Assembly: GCA_964428205.1 (NCBI GenBank)
Contig: CAYRXE010000016.1
Location: 1-19,975, forward strand
Source of the DNA: CAYRXE01 sp964428205
GTDB taxonomy: Bacteria; Patescibacteriota; Gracilibacteria; Peribacterales; Peribacteraceae
Reading direction: 5' to 3'
DNA length: 19,975 nt
The notes under the pieces are model-generated. The model was not told the origin of the DNA, did no database searches, and was given only the letters and a program-made list of their open reading frames with translations. The position numbers and the translations under genes are program-made. Shown here piece after piece: positions 1 to 6,120 of this stretch (positions within the stretch are counted from its first letter, which is position 1; each line of letters starts with the position of its first letter).

Positions 1-14
1 AAAAAATAGAAAAG

Positions 15-40
15 GCCGAGGTGACCCCTCGGCTTTTTTT
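15..40 (+). terminator. Rho-independent terminator of an upstream gene
   Basis: A 7-bp GC-rich stem (GCCGAGG at 15-21 and CCTCGGC at 27-33) with a 5-nt loop is followed by seven T (34-40). The A-rich run at 1-14 would let it also work on the minus strand. It ends whatever precedes the window and lies 17 nt before the tmk start. Confidence 0.85.
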
Positions 41-56
41 GAGTATCCTCTCAAGT

Positions 57-641
57 ATGTTCATCGTCCTCGAAGGTCCAGACGGCTCCGGCACCACTCT
101 GCACAGTAAGCTCCTGGCAGAGAAGTTCGTCGCAGAAGGTCACCAAGTTGTCCTTACGGCTGAGCCTACAGATGGCTCCATTGGCTCCTGGATTCGTCAG
201 GAGCTCTCCAAGGGATCTTTGCCTGCGTCAGCTCTGCAACTCCTCTTCTGTGCCGACCGCGCTGAGCACGTGGAGAAGGTGATCAAGCCTGCACTCGCAG
301 AAGGAAAGGTTGTCATCAGTGATCGTTACACACTCTCCACGATCGCCTACGGCGAAACCTTTGGTGTGGACCCTCAGTGGCTCAAAAAAGTGAATGAAGG
401 ATTCCCCAAGCCTGACCTGACTTTGCTCGCGCTTCCACCCATCAGCGTGTGCATTGAGCGCTTGAATCGCCGTGAGACGCGCGACATCTTTGAGCAAGAA
501 GATCTGCAGCTCAAAATTCATACGGCGTACAAAGCACTCGCGCAGGAAGATGCCTCGATTAAGATTGTCGACACCTCCGGCGAAAAGAATGTGAGCGCCA
601 CGGAGATCTGGGGCCTTGTTTCTGCTACCATGACCGCATGA
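57..641 (+). CDS. tmk: Thymidylate kinase (dTMP kinase)
   Basis: Phosphorylates dTMP to dTDP with ATP, an essential cytoplasmic step of dTTP synthesis. The 194-residue product is close to the usual family length of about 200-210. It opens with FIVLEGPDG and has the DRY motif at residues 89-91 (SDRYTLSTIAYG) and an Arg-rich LID segment (RLNRRETRD, about 135-143). The start at 57 is chosen because the family begins directly at the P-loop strand; a longer frame from 21 would read through the preceding terminator. Oddity: the P-loop reads GPDGSGTT, so the Walker A Lys is Thr (residue 13). I recall Thr at this position in some other bacterial thymidylate kinases, so this may be a known variant and not a dead enzyme. 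The stop overlaps the folD start (ATGA), so the two are probably cotranscribed and translationally coupled. Confidence 0.92.
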   Translation: MFIVLEGPDGSGTTLHSKLLAEKFVAEGHQVVLTAEPTDGSIGSWIRQELSKGSLPASALQLLFCADRAEHVEKVIKPALAEGKVVISDRYTLSTIAYGETFGVDPQWLKKVNEGFPKPDLTLLALPPISVCIERLNRRETRDIFEQEDLQLKIHTAYKALAQEDASIKIVDTSGEKNVSATEIWGLVSATMTA

Positions 642-1495
642 CGGCCAAGATGCTCACGGGCAAAGAACCAGCAGAAGCGCTTATGGAAGCCCTAAAGTCT
701 CGTATTGCGAAGATCCCCGTGAAACTCGTCATTGTGCAGGTAGGCAACAATGCTGCCAGCAATGCGTATATTTCTGCAAAGCTCAAAGCCTGCGAAAAGG
801 CGGGGATTGTTGCTGAGCTGATGAAGCTGCCCGAGGGTTCCACCTTTGAACAAATGGTTTCGGTTGTTCATGCCCTGAATATCGATGACACGGTGAATGG
901 ATTCATTATCCAGCTTCCACTCCCACAGCAGCTACAAGAGAAGATGAACGAGATTGCGCGCGAGATCATGCCGCAAAAAGATGTGGACGGATTCACCGCT
1001 CGTAACTTGGGCAAGGTCTTCATCTCACAAACTTTCGAGCACCTGCCACCTGCCACTCCTTCTGGCGTGGTAACACTCCTCGAACACTACGCCATCCCCG
1101 TCGAGGGCAAACACTGTGTGATTGTCGGTCGCAGTAACCTCGTGGGTAAGCCACTCAGCATCATGCTTCTCAATCGTGGAGCGACCGTCACCACATGCCA
1201 TTCCAAAACTCGTGACCTCGCCACCTACACCAAGCAGGCAGACATCTTGTTCTCGGCTGTGGGCACGCCAGGAATCATCACGAAAGACATGGTGAAGCCG
1301 GGAGTTGTCGCCATCGACATAGGTATCGCGCGTGAGGACGAAGGGCTTAGGGGAGATTTGGATCCTGCTATTGCGGATATTGCGGAGGCTATGACACCCG
1401 TACCAAAAGGTGTTGGTCCAATGACGGTAGCGAGCCTGCTTCGGAACTGTGTGACCGCTGCGGAGCGCCAGAAGATGAAGCGTGAAAAGCAATAG
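638..1495 (+). CDS. folD: Bifunctional methylenetetrahydrofolate dehydrogenase / methenyltetrahydrofolate cyclohydrolase
   Basis: Interconverts 5,10-methylene-THF and 10-formyl-THF using NADP(H), supplying one-carbon units for purine, thymidylate and formyl-Met synthesis. The 285-residue length is typical. Visible family motifs: Y44 and K48 of the catalytic YxxxK, GFIIQLPLP, DVDGF, PATPSGV, the dinucleotide-binding VIVGRSNLVGKPLS, CHSKT, and near the C-terminus TPVPKGVGPMT. In the last motif a Lys stands where most FolD proteins have Gly (usual TPVPGGVGPMT). The ATG overlaps the tmk stop by 4 nt, which supports the start and a two-gene unit. The pairing makes sense because tmk and FolD both feed dTTP supply. 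It ends in TAG and converges on prfA, 40 nt away. Confidence 0.96.
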   Translation: MTAKMLTGKEPAEALMEALKSRIAKIPVKLVIVQVGNNAASNAYISAKLKACEKAGIVAELMKLPEGSTFEQMVSVVHALNIDDTVNGFIIQLPLPQQLQEKMNEIAREIMPQKDVDGFTARNLGKVFISQTFEHLPPATPSGVVTLLEHYAIPVEGKHCVIVGRSNLVGKPLSIMLLNRGATVTTCHSKTRDLATYTKQADILFSAVGTPGIITKDMVKPGVVAIDIGIAREDEGLRGDLDPAIADIAEAMTPVPKGVGPMTVASLLRNCVTAAERQKMKREKQ

Positions 1496-1535
1496 AGCCC
1501 TGTACGTAGAGCTAAATATTGATCATATTTTGTGA

Positions 1536-2318
1536 TCAGCTTTTCAAGTTCTTCAAGCGTTCCTGCACATCTGCCTCGCGCATCGCCTGCACAATTTTGT
1601 CGATGTTGCCCTCCATNNNNNNNNNNNNNNNNNNNNNNNNNNNNNNNNNNNNNNNNNNNNNNNNNNNNNNNNNNNNNNNNNNNNNNNNNNNNNNNNNNNN
1701 NNNNNNNNNNNNNNNNACAGCGACGGTTGCCGTAGACGTGTGAATGCGACCCTTCGCTTCGGTCTCGGGGATGCGCTGCACGCGATGCACGCCAGACTCG
1801 TACTTGAGCATGCCGTACGCTCCCGCACCCTCCATACGACACTCTGCTTCTTTGAGTCCCCCACCATCCATAATGGATTGCGAGAGCATTTCGGTCTTCC
1901 AACCATTTGCCTCTGCGAAGCGCAAATACATGCGCATGAGCTCTGCTGCAAAGAGCGCAGCTTCGTCTCCACCGGCACCGGCGCGGATTTCGATGATCAC
2001 GCTTTTATCGTCGTCAGGATCTTTGGGGACGAGGAATGCACGCATGCGCTCTTCCAATTCCGGCATTTTTGCACGTGCCTCTTTGGCTTCTTCGAGTGCC
2101 ATCTCTTTGAGCTCGCCCTCGAGCGAAGGATCTTCTGCATCTTTGATACTGCGTGCGAGTGCATCGTACTGCGTGAGCATCTCGGTGAGCGGTTGCAGCT
2201 CTTTAATGCGCTTACCAATACGCGCGAGTTCTTTAGGATTATTCAACACATCCTCAGACGCATACGACGCCTGGAGGTCGCTGAATTCCTTCGCCAAAAG
2301 ACGGAGCTTGTCGATCAC
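1536..2318 (-). CDS. prfA: Peptide chain release factor 1 (interrupted by assembly gap)
   Basis: Recognises UAA and UAG stop codons and triggers peptide release on the ribosome. Reading leftward from 2318, the first ~200 residues are intact: an N-terminal helical domain, RAGAGGDEAALFA, and YESGVHRVQRIPETEAKGRIHTSTATVA, in which PET is the PxT codon-reading tripeptide of RF1. The gap at 1617-1716 removes the GGQ catalytic loop, and the frame resumes at MEGNIDKIVQ for the normal C-terminal helix. By comparison with the E. coli protein about 115 residues (roughly 345 nt) are missing, so 100 N understates the gap. The best start is a GTG at 2316-2318, 22 nt after the GDYXXLXY gene, without a clear Shine-Dalgarno sequence. 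The gene itself ends in TGA. It is probably last in an operon with the two upstream membrane-protein genes. Confidence 0.93.
   Translation of the reverse strand: MIDKLRLLAKEFSDLQASYASEDVLNNPKELARIGKRIKELQPLTEMLTQYDALARSIKDAEDPSLEGELKEMALEEAKEARAKMPELEERMRAFLVPKDPDDDKSVIIEIRAGAGGDEAALFAAELMRMYLRFAEANGWKTEMLSQSIMDGGGLKEAECRMEGAGAYGMLKYESGVHRVQRIPETEAKGRIHTSTATVAXXXXXXXXXXXXXXXXXXXXXXXXXXXXXXXXXXMEGNIDKIVQAMREADVQERLKNLKS
1617..1716. other. Assembly gap (100 N) inside prfA
   Basis: Exactly 100 N with no duplicated flanks. The surrounding RF1 sequence implies that more than 300 nt of real sequence is hidden here. Confidence 0.95.
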
Positions 2319-2340
2319 CTATTCATGGTACACGAAGGTC

Positions 2341-2922
2341 TTACTGTACGGGAACCTCCACCGGCTTGGAATCTTCGAGGATAGGGCGCGTGGCAAAGGG
2401 TGCCTCGGGCTGCGTCTCTAGTGGTGCTTCCTCGCCCAAGATGATGCCGGTGATCACCGCGTGGCAATCCTTGGTGATAGATGCCGTGACAAGCAACCGG
2501 TGTGCATTCCTGGCCTGTTCCAACTCCTTACCAAGACCCTCCTCTACGAAGTACTGCGCAATGTCTGGGAAGCTGATGCGCTGGTACTGCATGCGCCCAA
2601 GCAAACAGACTTCACCTGCCTTGAGCTCGGGCTTGGTATCGTGAAAGGAAACGCGTTCCCAAGATTGAGCAGAGTCGCCTTTTTGTGCGAGTACGACATA
2701 CACCGGCTTGTTGTACTGCGAAGTTGTGGGGGCTCCCCTTCCCACTTCGTAATCGAGTGCGACGTAATCCCCACGGAAGAGCGAACGTGGATCCACCGGT
2801 ACCGTCTTGAGTGTGACCTCCATACCCGAAGACACGCGCATGATGAAGGTAATGAAGAGACCGAACACACAGAGGAGTTCAATCAGTAAGCAGCCGAGAA
2901 AAGCGGTACGACGTGTGATCAT
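2341..2922 (-). CDS. GDYXXLXY-motif membrane-anchored protein
   Basis: The 193-residue product has an N-terminal hydrophobic helix (about residues 8-28) followed by an extracytoplasmic domain beginning TLKTVPVDPRSLFRGDYVALDY. The block GDYVALDY (residues 51-58) is the signature that names the GDYXXLXY family, whose biochemical role is not established. In many genomes this family is encoded beside DUF2157/DUF4401 membrane proteins, exactly as here: its ATG overlaps the stop of the DUF2157 gene by 4 nt (2919-2922). The products are probably made together and may form one membrane complex. The C-terminal ~25 residues (APLETQPEAP onwards) are Pro/Glu-rich and look disordered. It ends 22 nt before prfA. 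Confidence 0.85.
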   Translation of the reverse strand: MITRRTAFLGCLLIELLCVFGLFITFIMRVSSGMEVTLKTVPVDPRSLFRGDYVALDYEVGRGAPTTSQYNKPVYVVLAQKGDSAQSWERVSFHDTKPELKAGEVCLLGRMQYQRISFPDIAQYFVEEGLGKELEQARNAHRLLVTASITKDCHAVITGIILGEEAPLETQPEAPFATRPILEDSKPVEVPVQ

Positions 2923-4154
2923 TTGAGAGATGCGAGAATGCGCCTGCGCTGGCGCTCGAGGATGGCACTGAGTCCAAGGATGAGCACGCCACCAAGAATG
3001 AACGCTACCGAGCGATCGAGCTGTTCAAACGCCCAGGAGAAATACTGGATGAAGATCGCAAACGCGAGACCGAGCATGCCGATGTTCACAAACTGCGGAG
3101 ACTTGAGGAGCGTTCCTTCCCAAATCACGACGAGGAGGAACACAAACACGAGAACAATGTGCAGCACGAACAACGCTTCGAGAGAACCAATACCATCAGC
3201 AGACACCCAAGCCGGTGCGCCGTACACGAGATTTGTGAAGGCTGGGTAGCCCATCCAGAGTGGAATACGTGCCAAGATGAACGTGAAGGCGATGTAGAGG
3301 GCGAGGGCGAGCAAACCGTAACGGCCCTGTGGCGTATCGAAACTTCCCCACACAAGCGCTGCGATGAGCGTGAGGAGCGAGACACCGAGAATACTTAGAG
3401 CAAAGAGATCGGACCTGAACTGGAAGAATCCGAAGAACACACTCCTCTCTGTTGTAGAGACAACCATGATGAGCGTGAGCAGGAAGAGCCCCCAGTGCAT
3501 CAGGGTGCGCTCACCAAACTTCACCCAATCAAGTTTGCGATGCAGGATGCCAAGGCTCAACACGCCAACACCCAAAATGGGGTAGAGGACGAGCAGACCG
3601 GAGTCATCGAACAACGCCTCAAACTCCCCTCCTCCTGTACGAAGCTCCGACGACATCCACGAGAGTGCGAGCAGGAGAATCGGGACAGCAAGCCAGAGGT
3701 GCAAACGTGATTGCAGTGCGTACGCGAAGACGGCTACTCCCAAGAACCAGCACCACATGCCCGTCGCCCAGTCGAGCGGCAGGTGATAGATCTGTCCCAC
3801 GAGGAAGATGCTCGCTCCATAGATGAAGACGTTGATAAAGAGGAGTGCGAGACCCGTCTTGGGGTACGTGTTCTGCTCAAAGGCGAGCACGTAACCCGGG
3901 AGAGCTGTGGCAATCATGCCGGCAAGCAGAATCGTCACCTTGATCATCGGCGTCATCTCGCGCCAGTTGCTGGCGACAAAGAGGATGATGCCAAGACCCA
4001 CCAAAATGGCTCCAACCGCGGAGAAAATGGCGATGGCCTTATGGGACACATCGTTATCTTCGGGCAGCGCTTTGCGAAGTTCCTCAGCCTTTTCGCGGGT
4101 GAGGAGTTTTTTCTGCTGCCAGAGCTCAAGGGCGGCGCCTGCTTTCATAGTCAT
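2919..4154 (-). CDS. DUF2157 domain multi-pass membrane protein
   Basis: The 411-residue protein begins with a short cytoplasmic helix (WQQKKLLTREKAEELRKALPE) followed by about ten to twelve hydrophobic helices, starting with AIAIFSAVGAILVGLGIILF and NWREMTPMIKVTILLAG. This N-terminal layout is typical of DUF2157, a family of unknown function in the inner membrane. It is the first gene of a minus-strand set with the GDYXXLXY gene (4-nt overlap) and prfA. Two starts are possible, ATG at 4154 or 4148; the first is used. TAGATT lies directly before the ATG and resembles a -10 element, so the message may have little or no leader. The gene is divergent from mnmA, with 79 nt between them. The basic tail (LERQRRRILASLK) is probably cytoplasmic. 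Confidence 0.85.
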   Translation of the reverse strand: MTMKAGAALELWQQKKLLTREKAEELRKALPEDNDVSHKAIAIFSAVGAILVGLGIILFVASNWREMTPMIKVTILLAGMIATALPGYVLAFEQNTYPKTGLALLFINVFIYGASIFLVGQIYHLPLDWATGMWCWFLGVAVFAYALQSRLHLWLAVPILLLALSWMSSELRTGGGEFEALFDDSGLLVLYPILGVGVLSLGILHRKLDWVKFGERTLMHWGLFLLTLIMVVSTTERSVFFGFFQFRSDLFALSILGVSLLTLIAALVWGSFDTPQGRYGLLALALYIAFTFILARIPLWMGYPAFTNLVYGAPAWVSADGIGSLEALFVLHIVLVFVFLLVVIWEGTLLKSPQFVNIGMLGLAFAIFIQYFSWAFEQLDRSVAFILGGVLILGLSAILERQRRRILASLK

Positions 4155-4233
4155 AATCTACGCTTGTAGACGCAGAATTTGCTAGTCTATGACACACCAA
4201 TTGTGGTGAACGTCACGTACGAAGATCCTTTCT

Positions 4234-4656
4234 ATGAAAATACTTGTTGCACTATCCGGCGGCATCGACTCTTCCACAGTCGCACACCTCTTGCACAAAG
4301 AAGGGCACGAGCTCGTGGGTGTGCGGTTTCAATTATGGACAGATCCCCTCGCCCCTGCACTCGCAGAAGTGCTGCCGAGCAAATGCTGCAATGCACAGAC
4401 GGCATCACGTACGCAGTATGTGGCGAAGCAACTGGGCATCCCCTTGCACATCGTTGATCTTCAAGAAGATTTTAAGAAGTCTGTGGTGGATCCCTTCCTA
4501 GAAGGCTACGCAAAGGGACTAACCCCCAACCCCTGCATTGGGTGTAACCGCGAGATTAAATTCGGCAAGCTCTTAGAGCTCATGGAAGAGTACGGCTGCG
4601 ATCGTCTCGCAACGGGTCACTACGCACGCACCGCACGCGAAGAATTACCGGATGGT
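4234..4656 (+). CDS. mnmA: tRNA-specific 2-thiouridylase MnmA (3' part lost in gap)
   Basis: Thiolates U34 of tRNAs for Lys, Glu and Gln, activating the base with ATP and using a persulfide sulfur. Visible are the PP-loop SGGIDSS (residues 8-14), the catalytic Cys101 in TPNPCIGCNREIKF, and ATGHYAR, all in the family order. Only 141 residues are present. MnmA is usually about 350 residues, so roughly 200 residues, including the second catalytic Cys, lie in the gap at 4657-4756, which must therefore be much longer than 100 nt. After the gap only 18 nt remain before the sortase gene, so the mnmA stop is hidden too. The ATG at 4234 is placed exactly before the PP-loop strand, as usual; no clear Shine-Dalgarno sequence is visible. 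Confidence 0.93.
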
Positions 4657-4756
4657 NNNNNNNNNNNNNNNNNNNNNNNNNNNNNNNNNNNNNNNNNNNN
4701 NNNNNNNNNNNNNNNNNNNNNNNNNNNNNNNNNNNNNNNNNNNNNNNNNNNNNNNN
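4657..4756. other. Assembly gap (100 N) between mnmA and the sortase gene
   Basis: Exactly 100 N with no duplicated flanks. It hides the C-terminal ~200 codons of mnmA and any promoter of the sortase gene except the last 18 nt. Confidence 0.95.
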
Positions 4757-4774
4757 CGAGTTTTTGGCTATACT

Positions 4775-5995
4775 ATGACGATAACGTCTCATAACCACCA
4801 ACCACAGGCGCAGTACGATAGCGATGGCAACATCGTGATCTCTGTGAATGTGCAGAATACGCAATCAGCCCCAGTGGAAGAGAAAAAGTCAGAAGGGCAT
4901 GTGATACCGCTCATTTCTGCGGAGCCGACCCCAAAGACAAGTGAACCTGTCTGGGAAACCATCGAAGAAGAATACATCCAAGGCACCCCACAAGCAGCCG
5001 TGCAAGAAGAGCGTTTGGAGGTGCGCACGCGTTTCCATGCTGTGTCCGATTTGCTTAACCAAGCATCCACCGAAAGTGCCGCCCAAGTGCAACACACCAT
5101 GGAGTCGAGTCAGGCCATGCTCCAAGGGGCACAGGCTCAGGTGAAGAGTGCCGGTAAAAGACTCTGGGGATTCCTCTCGGAACCATTGATGGTCCCAGGA
5201 AAGAAGCAGGACAAAGAAGTCTCTCGCAGTGTGCTCTTCCTCTGGGATGTGTTCCGCTTCGGTGGAACCTTCGCAGGAATTTTCGTCGTGCTCTTTACTG
5301 CATTGAATGCGCAGAGTTTCTGGGAGATTTCGGTCTCGACCGTCATGCCGTTCATTGAGCCGCCATCACTTGATGTCGGCAGCGTGAGCGCAGCAGCACC
5401 TCAGACGAAGAGTGCGAATGACACACGTGGTCTCTTGGCGTATCTGCCCGACGTGGGTCCACCGGTGAACATGGTGATCATCCCTAAGCTCAAAGTAGCC
5501 GCTCCTCTCGTGCAGCCACCGACCGAAGCCCTCTTGCAGCAAGATTGGGCACAGGTCGAAAAAGACATCCAAGAATCCCTCCAGCATGGTGTTGTGCACT
5601 ATCCGGGCACGGCAAAAGCCGGCCAGGCAGGAAACTTCTTCCTCACCGGACATAGCTCCAACTACGCCTGGGTGCACAGTCAGTACAACTCTATTTTCGC
5701 ACGTTTGCACCAGCTCGAGATTGGCGACGAGTACTGGGTGTACTGGAACGGCGATCGTCATCGCTACATTGTGCGCAGCAAAAAGGAAGTTAGCCCCAGT
5801 GATGTCTCTGTGCTGGATCAGCCACCGGATGAACGCATTGGTACGCTCATGACGTGTACGCCTGTGGGAACAACCCTTCGACGTTTGATTGTGCAATCGC
5901 AAGAGGTGGATCCAGATTCCTTGGAACCACTCAAGGTAGGCGAAAAGACCGAGCGCGCACCAGTGCCGTTAGCGGCACAAATGCTCCCTATATAA
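4775..5995 (+). CDS. Membrane-anchored sortase with long N-terminal region
   Basis: A transpeptidase that would cleave a C-terminal sorting signal of exported proteins and join them to the cell envelope. The 406-residue product has an acidic, low-complexity N-terminal region (residues 1-150), one membrane helix (about 160-180, GGTFAGIFVVLFTAL) and a C-terminal sortase fold. The catalytic triad is visible: His293 in FFLTGHSSN, Cys361 in TLMTCTPVGT, and Arg369 or Arg370 in TLRRLIV. The strand NMVIIPKLKVAAP marks the start of the domain. The subclass cannot be fixed by eye. The N-terminal region, presumably cytoplasmic, is far longer than in ordinary sortases (~200-250 residues). TATACT ends directly before the ATG, so if that is a true -10 the start would be further in. 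A likely substrate is the QPQTG protein at 16494-17611. tRNA-Leu follows 20 nt downstream. Confidence 0.9.
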   Translation: MTITSHNHQPQAQYDSDGNIVISVNVQNTQSAPVEEKKSEGHVIPLISAEPTPKTSEPVWETIEEEYIQGTPQAAVQEERLEVRTRFHAVSDLLNQASTESAAQVQHTMESSQAMLQGAQAQVKSAGKRLWGFLSEPLMVPGKKQDKEVSRSVLFLWDVFRFGGTFAGIFVVLFTALNAQSFWEISVSTVMPFIEPPSLDVGSVSAAAPQTKSANDTRGLLAYLPDVGPPVNMVIIPKLKVAAPLVQPPTEALLQQDWAQVEKDIQESLQHGVVHYPGTAKAGQAGNFFLTGHSSNYAWVHSQYNSIFARLHQLEIGDEYWVYWNGDRHRYIVRSKKEVSPSDVSVLDQPPDERIGTLMTCTPVGTTLRRLIVQSQEVDPDSLEPLKVGEKTERAPVPLAAQMLPI

Positions 5996-6001
5996 ATCGG
6001 G

Positions 6002-6007
6002 TATACT
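6002..6007 (+). promoter_or_regulatory. Candidate -10 element for tRNA-Leu
   Basis: TATACT matches the -10 consensus at five of six positions and ends 8 nt before the first base of the mature tRNA. No convincing -35 is seen, so read-through from the sortase gene is also possible. Confidence 0.45.
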
Positions 6008-6015
6008 GGGCATGT

Positions 6016-6103
6016 GCCACCGTGGCGAAAAGGCAGACGCGGGGGACTTAAAATCCCCTGTCCCTTACCGGACGTGTTGGTTCAATTCCAACCGGTGGCA
6101 CCA
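6016..6103 (+). tRNA. tRNA-Leu (anticodon UAA)
   Basis: An 88-nt class II tRNA. The acceptor stem pairs GCCACCG (6016-6022) with CGGTGGC (6093-6099), followed by discriminator A and an encoded CCA. The anticodon stem-loop is GGGGA-CTTAAAA-TCCCC with anticodon TAA, the variable arm is long as expected for Leu, and the T arm is GTTGG-TTCAATT-CCAAC. It reads UUA and, by wobble, UUG codons. Confidence 0.96.
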
Positions 6104-6120
6104 TTACTCAATAGGAGTCA

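Noticed and set aside
1519..1538. Inverted repeat TGATCA-N8-TGATCA between folD and prfA as a terminator
   Set aside because: The stem is only 6 bp and AT-rich and no T run follows on either strand; it also reaches into the prfA stop codon.
1740..2421. Open frames on the plus strand opposite prfA
   Set aside because: RF1 is unmistakable on the minus strand; the plus-strand frames encode biased shadow proteins.
5963..5978. Hairpin GTGCCG-TTAG-CGGCAC before tRNA-Leu
   Set aside because: It lies within the coding end of the sortase gene and has no T tract, so it is most simply chance coding sequence.
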